Source of the DNA: Turbatrix aceti
Lineage: Eukaryota > Nematoda > Chromadorea > Rhabditida > Panagrolaimidae
Length of the DNA stretch: 64,000 bases
Assembly (NCBI GenBank): GCA_963969345.1
Contig: OZ017770.1
Coordinates: 9,371,246-9,435,245, forward strand
Reading direction: 5' to 3'
How positions within the stretch are numbered: the stretch's first letter is position 1; each line of letters opens with the position of its first letter. The position numbers and the translations under genes are program-made. Shown here in pieces: positions 33,095-43,287 of this stretch. The notes beneath the pieces are model-generated. The model ran no database searches. It saw only the letters and a list, made by a program, of their open reading frames with translations, and was not told where the DNA came from.

Positions 33095-34180
33095 CTAATA
33101 TGGGAAAATCGGATGTTCCTTCTGTAGAGACGGAATCAGGTTGATTTGAGCCACAACGCGAACCGCAGCTTGCTCGTCATACTCCCCAAGGTAATCCAGC
33201 TTTCGCAAAACAGTGTCACAGGGAACGGCGTCTAAAACGCACTCACAATAACGAGCATAAACTTAAAAATACATACCATCGGCAATATTAGAAGCCACAA
33301 ACCATGCGGGAAGCAAAGGAAGATGCCGCTCAGGGAAGAATTCCAAGAAACGAACCATTTGCAAAATGGACACCATTTTCCCAATTTAAAGGAAATATGT
33401 GGCCTAAACCCAAGATTGTCTCTTAGAGTTCCCCGATAGCGTTGTTCGGCATATTTTTGTCCCCCACAAGCAGAGGCGAGACCAGGAGACAACCGTGAAG
33501 ATTGTGATTTGTCGAATATTCACAGCACCAAGATTGAATCATGTTCAACAACTTCTGAAGCGCAGCATCTGTCAGCGGACGCTAAAATAGATACATGATC
33601 AAAGAATAAAGTGTTTTTTTACATTAAAAAAAACCCACAGTTTTTGGACAACTCATTCATAAAATAATCAGATCGACAAAACGTCTTTTGTTTTCAGGAA
33701 CCAAAGAAATGCGGCGTAAATAATTTATAAAAACTTTGATATAAAATTTGCGAGTAGGAACGATTATAATAAATAGAAAACATTGCCGAATCCATGAAAT
33801 TGACTTTCTTTGGTATCAGTAACCCAGTGACAGTCGCAAAGGACCTTGTTATTCAAGACAAAACCCTCGTTAATGTCGTGATACAGAACAACGGGAGGAG
33901 ACAAAAATTTTTCCGCTGATGCTGCCAGCCGACAAAAGTTGTTTCCCCTTTTTTGGATACTGCAGGTGTTTTGTCGTAATCGGTCAGCTGAATGTCAACG
34001 ACAAACATTCTACCATGGCAATGATCGATTGCCTTATAAAACATTTAAAAGAAAGACAAATTTGTCGAAGAGATTCGTCATCGTTATTCCACTGCGACAG
34101 AATCCAAGAATCATCCAAATGATTCAACCGAATCTTGATCTGTTGAAGGCTGCAACGCGTGAGAAAAAATAAACAAAGCA
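33095..34180 (-). pseudogene. Multi-exon pseudogene of unknown family
   Basis: Phase-consistent exon-like frames occur in order on the minus strand: LQQIKIRLNHLDDSWILSQW (from about 34162), EKFLSPPVVLYHDINEGFVL (33900-33800), RPLTDAALQKLLNMIQSWCC (33581-33470), MVSILQMVRFLEFFPERHLP (33376-33277) and AVPCDTVLRKLDYLGEYDEQ (33231-33095, ending TAG). The third and fourth joined by a GT-AG intron stay in one frame except for a single TAA near 33388, and an earlier junction needs a frameshift. I read this as a recently broken gene. The first part is duplicated at 37777-38060. Confidence 0.45.
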
Positions 34181-34465
34181 AAGTCATTTTGATGATTTTC
34201 TTAAAAAGAGTACAGTTGTTACCGCAATATTAGCCCCCAGCTGTCAGAAGGGGAAGAGACGCAGTGGATCCAGCAGACTGGGGGGTGAGCGAGAGACCCG
34301 TGCCCCCCAGTACCTTGCAGCTACCAACCGACTGGTGCGCCTATGGTAATGCAACAACGTGGCTCGATAAAAACAACAAGCTGATACAGGCAAACACATT
34401 CAATCCCATCCCATATGTGACAAAAAGATAAACATCCATTTATAAAAGAGTAGCTTTCATAAATT
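33903..34465. repeat. Segmental duplication, copy 1 (pair with 37777-38345)
   Basis: About 560 bp almost identical to 37777-38345 in the same orientation, including the 115-bp GC-rich block (34229-34345). The copies differ by small indels (for example GCTGCAACGCG against GCGTCGCCATCGCTGCAACGC). Confidence 0.9.
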
Positions 34466-34555
34466 AAGTAAATTTTGATTGTCCCTATGAGAGCTCCCAA
34501 ACGCTGTTCATGAGGATGTGGCAGAATTATAAGAATTGAGCATTACCACGAAAAA

Positions 34556-35032
34556 TTGTTTTTACTTTTATGTCTAGCGGCTATGCCGAATGCGCACGCG
34601 CAACGTTTCTTTCTACTCCTACAGCGAATAAAAAACGCGTTAGACAAAACACGCAGAAAGCGGCGTGTTTTTTTGCTCTGGTCGATTGATGTTCGCGTGT
34701 CTATTTCAGGTCAATCGCTGCTCTTTATCAGTGATAAAGTGCCTGCCAAGCGCTCTGATTGCCGAATGCCGGCCACTTTTGATGCGAGAGTTAATAATAC
34801 GTATGTAGCACAATCGAGTGTGCGTGTGGTGCTTAGTTTGATTGCTTCTCGTAATGCTGTTCATTTTCGCTCCGTCGCATCGGAACATCGTTTCTTTGTG
34901 TCTTCGTTTCCTTATTTCTTCGCAGAAAACCATGTTTTTGCTTCGCTATCGCTCGCTTCGTTACGCTTCGAGAACCGACTCTCATTTAAGGACACGAGGC
35001 GTTTATTTGGCTCTCGCCGGCAGATCAAGTAG
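34556..35032 (+). other. Upstream region of the bZIP-like gene; long frame not accepted as a gene
   Basis: A 158-codon frame without a usable ATG at its start covers this stretch. Several alternative frames are also open and no splice logic supports it. GC content is higher than in neighbours, with TCGCT-rich direct repeats near 34940-34975, which may be promoter-proximal sequence of the downstream gene. Confidence 0.3.
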
Positions 35033-35063
35033 AGATTGTGCCTCGGGAAAAACATGAGTTTTT

Positions 35064-35101
35064 GCTACATAAATATTTTGATGGAAGCATATTTATGTAG
35101 C
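35064..35101. other. Perfect 13-bp hairpin
   Basis: GCTACATAAATAT and its complement ATATTTATGTAGC surround a 12-nt loop. Imperfect pairing extends further out (GAGTTTTT with AAGGACTC). It lies about 165 bp upstream of the bZIP-like start codon. Confidence 0.6.
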
Positions 35102-35266
35102 AAGGACTCATTCTTCCACAAATCAGAATACAGTTTGTAAAATTCTGTGCAGATTTTATTAAAAAATAATATAAACGACAAAGTCTTATATGCGTGCAGC
35201 GTGCGAGGCACCAGTCATTACATTGCTTTTATCAAGGTTTTTCAGTTTATTTTGTTTTCCCATCTG

Positions 35267-35732
35267 ATGCCATCCAAGCCCTCGTCGTCGCCTGGAAATG
35301 GCGATTTGAAGCGCCCGCCGTCCAAGCCTCCTCGCAAGAACCGCAAGAAGAAGGTTCTGGAGAATCGTGAGTCGGGGCTGAATGTCTACGAGAAATTTTC
35401 CAAGGAAGATCGCAAGAGGGCTCAGAACGTATGTTTTTATTAAATTTTTGAATCGATGCACATGTTAACGTTTTCAGAATCGTGCGGCGCGTGCCAATCG
35501 GCGTCTCCACGGTGGCGTTACTCCGACTGTTGCTCCTGTTGCCAATCTCCAGCCTCAGCTTGTTGACCCTGGTGACAACATCGAGCCTGTTCCTCCTCTG
35601 GCCCCCATTGTCAACATCGAGCCGCTTCCGCAGGCTCCCGTTGTTCAAGGCCCGGATATGACCATGGCTGTTGTCCCTTGGGACCCGTTCGTCTCTTTCG
35701 TGACGTCGTCCCTTGCTACCGGAAATTACTAG
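35267..35732 (+). CDS. Zipperless bZIP-like basic-region protein, 138 residues
   Basis: Exons 35267-35428 and 35478-35732 join in phase across a 49-bp intron. The Lys/Arg-rich N-terminus (PPRKNRKKKVLENRES) is followed, exactly across the splice junction, by RKRAQNNRAARANRRLHGG. This fits the bZIP DNA-contact signature N-x-x-A-A-x-x-[C/S/N]-R. No heptad leucines follow: the rest is a Pro/Val-rich tail. Nematode SKN-1 is a known bZIP-like factor that binds DNA without a zipper, but it has an extra domain absent here. Nuclear DNA binding is inferred. Chance similarity of a basic stretch remains possible. Confidence 0.55.
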
Positions 35733-36299
35733 ATGTTCACCGCATTTTTCCTTCAATACAACGTATCTCTGTTGGTGTAATAAACAGCTGAACTTGGAGG
35801 GATTGAAATTAGTAACATTAGTACAGGTATTTGGTTTCCAGTATCATCATTGTTTGCTTAATGAACAAAAAAATTTGAAAAAAATTAAAAATGAGGGGTT
35901 CATTGAAAAAATAAAAGCTACCTAGCTCGAAAAGAGTGTGAGCAAATCAAGGGCAGACAACAGTTTTGAAAATGTAAAAATACGTTGATTTGAATTTATA
36001 ATGTTTATGAAGAGACGATTCGCAATGAACTGATAAAAATTTTTTTCCATTTTACTACAAATTAGGTTCCTAACATCAAAAAATGCTTTCCTGAAGGTTC
36101 CCGAATACGGACGTTTGTCAACACAAACAGCTCGAAAGTAATGTTCCCTGAAGTTTCCAACAAGAATCATATCAAAAAACCTCGCACTGTTTGATAGGAA
36201 AAAAAATTTATTTAGATAAGCAAGCAAACTTTTTAGAGCGCTTTGACCTTTTTTTTAAACTGAAAATTTTTTTTTGAATCGTTTGTGATTAAAATTGTA

Positions 36300-36490
36300 G
36301 CATATGTTGTAGGACCGTTCACCATAAGGCCTTTCACCATAGGGCTTACCACCATATGTAGGAACGTTCCCCATATGGGCCTTTCGCCATATGGAATACT
36401 CCCCATAGGAACGCTCACCATATCGGGCATTTCCCCATACGGGCGGTTTCCCATACACGCGTTACCCCATAGGGCAATTCACCATATCAC
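36300..36490. repeat. Degenerate CCATA-motif tandem repeat
   Basis: About eleven units of 15-20 bp, each centred on CCATANGG or CCATATNGG (for example TTCCCCATATGGGCC, TTCGCCATATGG, TTTCCCATACAC), separated by short variable sequence. The core is partly palindromic. Confidence 0.65.
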
Positions 36491-36637
36491 TAAGTAATTT
36501 TTGTGGTGGAAATTGAAAGTTTAGTGGTATATATCAAAATTGTAAATTTTTGAAAAAAAGTACGAATTTCGGGTTTTCGTGTGCGCCGAAGTTTACTGTG
36601 ACGTTGACAGGAGTCACAAAATGCGGTATCACAAAAT

Positions 36638-36813
36638 GTTATCATTTTTGAGTGATAACGTGTTGCTTTCTCAAATTTTATTTTTAATTTTGGCGAGTGT
36701 TACCTCTTTTTTTGTGATTAAAAGCTCTCTCGGAAGAGAGCGTCCCTTTATGGGAACACCAAAAATTCTGGTTATAGAGTTACCTCTATAACTTTGTCGA
36801 GTGTTACCTCGAC
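36638..36813. other. Cluster of short perfect hairpins
   Basis: Five stem-loops follow one another: GTTATCA/TGATAAC (36638-36659), GCTCTCT/AGAGAGC (36724-36741), GTCCC/GGGAAC (36742-36757, imperfect), GTTATAGAG/CTCTATAAC (36771-36792) and GTCGAG/CTCGAC (36796-36813). The last two, and 36695-36706, share the core GAG(TG)TTACCTC. No ORF accounts for them. Confidence 0.65.
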
Positions 36814-37289
36814 AGTGTTACATCCCCAACGTGAGCGAGGAGTACAATATTGCCATGGCTGATTGATCTATCTGTCAGTAGTCATCGCTCCTGATGTTTG
36901 TCAAATCCGGAAGCAGTTGGTGTGCTTCCCTTAACGTCATTGTTTCTTGGTTCGTCAAATTCAGTTTGGAATCTGCGTTTGGTGTGTTTTTTTGTGATAA
37001 ATACATACTTTTTTTAAGATACATGTTTTACCGCAATAACAACAGTTGGCTTTGCGTGCCAATGAAAATGTGCAGATGCAAACGCTAAAATTTTGTACTT
37101 TTTTGTTGATACAGACCTATGATAGAAATCTGAAAAAAAAGCTTTTGCCGCAATTCATCATCAAAATATTCCATTTCATTAAGACATAAAGATTACACTA
37201 TGCATTTGGTGATTCTAATTACGACATCTGTAAAAAATCGAAAAACAATTTCGCTGCGTTGACAATCTTCAGAAATTTTGAACTGTTGA

Positions 37290-37458
37290 CGTGGAAAATC
37301 GTACTTTTTTTTCTTGAATTAATTGCATCATCCGGAGTTGTTTGGTAATCTGAAAAAAGTATAAGTAAAAATGTATTTGGTGATTCAATTGGAAATGTCG
37401 CTTACGTTTGCCACGGCATATCTTTGCAACCATTCAATATTTTTTTACTGTTATACAG
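37290..37458. repeat. Segmental duplicate of 32285-32475
   Basis: Second copy of the segment described at 32285. Here the minus strand keeps the donor GTAAGC after IEWLQRYAVAN, and an acceptor TTTTTTTCAG lies 57 bp on, so the exon pair could still splice. Confidence 0.65.
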
Positions 37459-37776
37459 GGCGCGGCAAAAGTTTGTAGACAAACGTTTTTCATCAAAACT
37501 TCTAAACTAGGAGGAATTGAACATGACCAAAAATTTGAAACATTAGTACAGGTTTTAGGAAACATATGATGTATAGGACTTCTAGCTGGCTGCTGTTGAA
37601 GGCAACTCCGGAACACAAATGTGTCAAAAAACCTTAAACTGAGCACGCCGGAGGATTCTAGGTATAATTTGGTTCCCATCCTTGCGCGGGAACAATGTTA
37701 GCAGGTCTCTACTTTAGTAATGTTTAGTAAAGATACCAATTTCAAAAATTCCCCATACGCCGTACGCCGTAAGCAA

Positions 37777-38345
37777 AAATTTTTCCGCTGATGCTGCCAG
37801 CCGACAAAGGTTGTTTCCCCTTTTTTGGATACTGCAGGTGTTTTGTCGTAATCGGTCAGCTGAATGTCAACGACAAACATTCTACCATGGCAATGATCGA
37901 TTGCCTTATAAAACATTTAAAAAAAAGACTAATTTGTCGAAGAGACTCGTCATCGTTATTCCACTGCGACAGAATCCAAGAATCATCCAAATGATTCAAC
38001 CGAATCTTGATCTGTTGAAAGCGTCGCCATCGCTGCAACGCATGAGAAAAAATAAACAAAGCAAAGTCATTTTGATGATTTTCTTAAAAAGAGTACAGTT
38101 GTTACCGCAATATTAGCCCCCAGCTGTCAGAAGGGGAAGAGACGCAGTGGATCCAGCAGACTGGGGGGTGAGCGAGAGACCCGTGCCCCCCAGTACCTTG
38201 CAGCTACCAACCGACTGGTGCGCCTATGGTAATGCAACAACATGGCACGATAAAAACAACAAGCTGATACAGGCAAACACATCTAATCCCATCCCATATG
38301 TGACAAAAAGATAAACATCCATTTATAAAAGAGTAGCTTTCATTA
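37777..38345. repeat. Segmental duplication, copy 2 (pair with 33903-34465)
   Basis: Direct duplicate of 33903-34465. The left border (near CGTAAGCAAAAATTTTTCCG) cuts off the downstream exons, so this copy is only a fragment of the pseudogene. The right border coincides with the 3' flank of the GTPase gene at 38420. Confidence 0.9.
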
Positions 38346-38419
38346 TTGTGACATTTTATAATGGATTAGGGAAAGAATGGGCTTGGTAGTATCGTCTTGT
38401 TTTTGCATTTGCACCGCGC

Positions 38420-40511
38420 TTAGTGTTTGTGATTACCCTTTTGCTTGTTAATTTTGTTGTTCAGAAGAGGGACAAATTGTGCGGTCGACTTCTGATTCTT
38501 CTTTACTTTGGGCTTCTTGGGGACGCTGGACTCGAGCGGGTGAGTGAAGCGAACGATGCCGACAGCCTTGGTCTTGGCTTCGCGGAAGAGGATGCGTGTT
38601 CCCTCGCGGACGTATTCCGGGTGGCTAATAAACTTGAGCGTGACGTTGGCGCGGTCACCGGTACGGAGAGTCTTCTTGTCCATGCGAACGATAATGGCGG
38701 TCTGACGAACAACGCCGGCATGAACCATGGCTTTGTAGTTGGTCTGAATGGTGGTGGGATGATGGAGGATGTAAACGTCGACGTCAAGCTTCCAGCAAGC
38801 CTGGAGATTGAGGTGCGGAGAGACCAGGACCATGCCCTTGCGGACGTCACGGCGACCAAACTTCCTGAAAAGCAATCGTCAGTCAGGTCATAAAAACATA
38901 AAACTCACTTGGCAGAGAAAGAAGCGGACTGACCGGCCTTGATGACGTCAACCGATACGCGTTTGCGTCTAATAGACTTCACAGGAAACGGGACAAAGTT
39001 GCCAAATGCGTCGGGACCGATAAGCAGCTCGTCACCGAGACAAATGGTGCCAGCGACGCACGTGCCAGAGACAACCGTGCCAACGCCCTCGACCTGCAAG
39101 CATCACAGTTGAATACGCTCATAAAACCAAATTATTCCTACCGAGAAGGTCTCGTCGATGTTAAATTCAGCCGACGCCTCGGCGTTGTAACCGCGGCGGA
39201 GAGGGACGTAGTTGAGAAACATGCGCAGCAGGTCGAGATTGGTACCGTTCACGTTGGAGACCTTGAAGATCGGGCACATCTTTCCGAGAGCAAAGTTGCG
39301 GATAACATGAGTAATGTCATCTTCGTTGCGGACGAGGTAGGGAAACTTTCCGGAGCTCCCGGAGCGCATGAGCTTCTCGATCATCTTCATGTTGTCTTCC
39401 AGAATATTCTCGGGGCACATGTCAATCTTGGTAACGACAACAAAGACAGGAATGTGGAGATTGAGAGCGATGAGGAAGTGCTCGCGAGTCGTACCGACGA
39501 TACCAGCATTCGCTCCAACCTAAAATATACATTTTGGTATATAAAAACGAGTTTGACAAGTCGGAACCCACCATGAGCATAGCGTAGTCAGGCATGCGAC
39601 CCGTCATACCGCAAAACGTAGTCTTGAGGTAACGCTCGTGACCCGCGAGATCAATGAATTCAACGACCTTGGAAGCGTCGGAGCAGACCGAAAGCCAGTC
39701 GAGTTCGCCGTTGTGGGGATCGGGCTTGTTGACAATTTGGCCGGCTATGTCAAAGCCCAGGATGTCGTTGTTGACCGAAGAAGTGCGACCCGATTCAAGC
39801 TCATGCTTGTGACTATAAAAACAAGCTAACGCTCACAAAACTCCGCAATAAAAAGCGCAACAAACCGAAAGAGAGAGCGACGAGCGAGTCCACGACCGTT
39901 GTCAAGCGTTTTATGAGTCAAAACGCCCAGGAGAGTCGACTTGCCGGCGTCCACGTTTCCGATGACTGCAATGCGGGCCTGAAATTCATAAACTGGTGAG
40001 TTCAGTGGAACAATAGCTTGAAAAGCCCACCTCGATAAAGTCATTCTCTTCCATGTTCTTGCGGAGGAACATGCACCGCGTGAAACGATTATTGTCCTTG
40101 GCAGCAACGGACATGGGAAACTGCTGACAGTCGAGAGCTTTGACAACTTTGCCGTTGGCCTCGACGGCCTTCTCGAGGTCTTCCTTCGACAGGCCTAAAC
40201 CCCCCACAATTTTTGGATAAACTAAAAGTAAAAAAAAACCCACCAGTGGTGACGCTGCCGTCAAAGTTTGCTCCGACATCGACGAAAGCCTCGCCTTCGC
40301 CCTCCAGAAGCTGCTCCTTCAGGAGATCGATGTACTTGTTGAGATTGTCGATGTTGGTCTCGGTCTTGTTGATCAGGAAATCGCAGGCAAAACGTCCATC
40401 ATCGGTGATGTTGTCGTCAAGTTCGTCTTCCAACGCGCGATCATCGTCGATCTCAGCACCCTCAGCGAACGCAGCCGACAGCGCTTTCAGCTTTTCGGCA
40501 TCAACCGACAT
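38420..40511 (-). CDS. GTPBP1/GTPBP2-family translational GTPase, 597 residues
   Basis: Seven exons (40511-40244, 40194-40031, 39978-39866, 39812-39572, 39519-39142, 39093-38909, 38864-38420) splice in phase to 598 codons. The GTPase core is complete: G1 [17 protein letters not shown]3 [10 protein letters not shown]4 TKID. The family signatures LDNGRGLAR and [13 protein letters not shown] follow G1. Exons 6-7 carry the two beta-barrel domains shared with EF-1A and Hbs1 ([24 protein letters not shown]). GTPBP1/2 proteins are cytosolic and act in ribosome rescue and mRNA turnover. The C-terminus is Lys-rich. All catalytic motifs are intact, and the gene is independent of its neighbours. Confidence 0.93.
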
Positions 40512-40936
40512 TGCAGCAAGTCTAAACGTCAAGGAGAAAGTGATAAGATGTTAAGGCAGTCGCGAAAGAACATTCAACGGAGTGAATAGTGCAACACACA
40601 AACGTTATAATGCAACACAAAGTTCTTGCGCAAATTTTCGCTGTCAAACCATGAGCGTGCTGCATTCGTTCAAACTTTTCGAAGGATCGTGAAAGGAACA
40701 TTCATTTGCAGCTGTCGACAGCTTCTGTCAGTGACAACTCATCCTTCCGCAAGCTCAGGAAGTGTTCAGGTGGTAAAGGTGATGTCGGTCTCGCAATGTA
40801 TAATGTTTGTCATGCGGTTTCGTCCATGAATATTGCGTCCAGGATGAAAAAGTTAAACATGGAGAACATGTTTTTTTATTACGCTCAACGAAGATTATAA
40901 ACTGTATTTTGTTTTGGGGAAGAATTACACAACGGT

Positions 40937-41140
40937 ATGGACCCGATAGAAGAAATAAACACAGCCTGGAACTTGGCGTCGGTGCACAGCGAAAAAATTG
41001 GGGCAGTCTTCAATAGAAAATGTAAACGCCAGCAGTCTCAAGAGAGTGGCCGACAAGGCCTAGAGCCAAGGCTACCCGAGAGAATAAAAACCTACGTTTA
41101 TTCCAAAAACAAACCTGTCAATAATGAAAGTCACGGATAA
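40937..41140 (+). CDS. Possible 67-residue hydrophilic protein
   Basis: ATG-initiated single-exon frame (MDPIEEINTAWNLASVHSEK). It is hydrophilic, with a basic middle (KCKRQQSQES). The start resembles small Gag N-termini, but nothing recognisable follows. The segment ACCTGTCAATAATGAAAGT occurs twice just after it. Low confidence. Confidence 0.22.
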   Translation: MDPIEEINTAWNLASVHSEKIGAVFNRKCKRQQSQESGRQGLEPRLPERIKTYVYSKNKPVNNESHG

Positions 41141-41995
41141 AACAAACCTGTCAATAATGAAAGTTGAAAAAGCATTTGCCGAATTATCCGAACGCTTGCT
41201 AATGCAATTAAACGGCAAAACTTTCCAATTTTTTGTCAGTGAGCAATAAACAGCAAAGTCCTGTTGTTGACTGAAGATTCGTAATGCCCTGCGGCAACTG
41301 TAGTTAACCTACAATCAACACGTCTTTCTTTTCCAAATGGATGAAAATTGGCGGTGTCGGTGGCACGCGAATTCGTTGCTTATCAAGAGTAGCGCCTTCT
41401 TTGCGTACAAAGTGTTCTGGCTTTTCTGACGGAAACGACTAGATTGCAGGTGACAACGGTGGAGATCAGGGTTGGCATAACAGCTATTTTTTGTTTGCGA
41501 ACGAACATCGAACAAAAAATGTTTTCACTATGGCAAAATATGTATTCCACATAGGCTCAGTCAAACGTTGTGCAACGCTGCTGTCGATTTCAGATTGGCC
41601 TAATCTTGCTCCAGTGAAAGCAAGATTCGACCAATACTGGTTCCACAGGAGGCAGCTACTGGTCACAGCTGCCTCCACCATTCGGTACGCGTAATTTTTA
41701 ATCAAGTAACGCGTGTTCTTGACATCAAAATTTTAATTCCAGAATTGAAGAACAACATGCAGATTGAGTTCAAAATTTTCACAAAAACAATTTTATTTCG
41801 TTTTTTTTTGCAAAATTTTATTCTTGCTTTTTTTTTTCAGGCTTTAGAGCATTTGTAATGGTGTTTTTTTTCCTACCAAACGAAAATTGAGTGATACTCA
41901 TTTTTTATATACAATTTCATTGTTTTGACATTTTTTTATTAGGAAAAATACCATTCTTGGTGAATTTGTCGTTTATGTGTGCAGTTGACCGTATT

Positions 41996-42112
41996 CGCAG
42001 CAGTCGGTTGGTAGCAGCAGCAAGGTGCTGGGTGTCCACGGGTCTCTCGCTCAGCCACCAGTCCGCTGGATCCACTGCGTCTCTTCCCTTTCTGACAGCT
42101 GGTGGTTGCAAG
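41996..42112 (+). repeat. Third, inverted copy of the 115-bp GC-rich block
   Basis: Reverse-complement relative of 34229-34345 and 38112-38225, sharing AGTCGGTTGGTAGC, ACGGGTCTCTCGCTCA and CTGGATCCACTGCGTCTCTT. Its flanks do not match the other two, so the block moves independently of the larger duplication. Confidence 0.8.
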
Positions 42113-42792
42113 CGCACCGCTGCACAGCTAGTGTACTGTTTGACTGAAAACAAATTTTTGCTGCTTCCAGGATTTATGATTGGTTATTGCGGGTATTTAA
42201 AAAAATATTTCAATTTTTTTTCGTTGTTACAAAAGATGGGAAAAAAGTTTTTTATTTACCTGCATGAAACTTCGATTGACCAAACCGCATTTTTTTTAAT
42301 TACTCACAAAAAAATATGTCTACCACAGAAATGTCTTGTTTATTTCAAAGGAAATATGCCTTAAATCTAAAACACAAAATGTCATGAAATAAAAAACATG
42401 TCTTATTATTAGGTACATATATGTCTTATCTGAGGCCTTCCGAGACCAATTTTGACAGTTATTGAAGGACAACAGAAGGCATGTATATGGTGATGATTGT
42501 TGTTTGTGCGCTGGTTATTACAAGTTTAAAACTGGTGCTCATTGGTGAAACCCATATCTCTGGAGCATATTCTCTTCCAGCAGCTACATATCTGCACGCA
42601 GAACTCTCACATGTGTTCTTTGTTATTTTTTCAGCCGATAAAGTCAGTCGTGCCGGCACCGGTCGTGTTTGGCCGCTCGGGTCATTTATGTATTTTTTAT
42701 CAATTTTTTTCAGTCCACAATGGGATTCTTCTACTTCGCATTAACTCCTACGAAAACCATCGAGTACACCAACGGAGGATACATGTGTGCAA

Positions 42793-43059
42793 ATGTCTGT
42801 TGCCGAATACGGAAATCTGCTGCTTTGCAAGAAATCGCTCGAAAATAACATACAAAACAAATATGTACTTATTTACCTGCGCGAACACGAACTCGAAATT
42901 CGTCAGCTAAACAACGATTTTCGAAGAACCGAAAAATTGCTTCAGAAGTCAGGAGACGAAAATGCTGCGCTCCTGCTTGACAGGCTCCAAAATTTGGATT
43001 TAGTTTTGGAACCTACACCAAAAATCAAAAAGTCGCTAAAACGTAGGTGTTGTACCTAA
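42793..43059 (+). CDS. Small coiled-coil protein, 88 residues
   Basis: ATG 42793 opens a frame that is rich in Leu, Glu, Lys and Asn with heptad-like spacing (REHELEIRQLNNDFRRTEKL, then DENAALLLDRLQNLDLVL), predicting a helical coiled coil of about 60 residues. It ends in a basic Cys-containing tail (KKSLKRRCCT). An acceptor TTTTTTCAG at 42712 lies upstream, so a 5' UTR or leader exon may be spliced on. The family is not recognised. It is 229 bp from the next plus-strand gene, possibly in one transcription unit. Confidence 0.5.
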   Translation: MSVAEYGNLLLCKKSLENNIQNKYVLIYLREHELEIRQLNNDFRRTEKLLQKSGDENAALLLDRLQNLDLVLEPTPKIKKSLKRRCCT

Positions 43060-43287
43060 TATAAAAATAAAAAAGAAACCTGTCGCAACAGCAAAAAAAT
43101 ACGATCCAAACAACCAAAAAACCCCTTTTATAAAAAGTGTGCACGCGCGAAGAATTCAACGCGAAAAGAACGCGTTTGTTTGTTCCACGTTTTATAAAAA
43201 TCACGCGCGCGTTTTATAAAAATCACTTTTCTCCTCTTCTCCATTTTCCAAACTACCAACGTTTGTTGTTGTTTTTTAGCCTTCGCG

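Noticed and set aside
34556..35032. 158-codon plus-strand ORF
   Set aside because: No ATG at its start, other frames are equally open, and there is no domain or splice support.
35064..35101. MicroRNA precursor
   Set aside because: Stem of only 13 perfect pairs and no expression evidence; kept as a plain hairpin.
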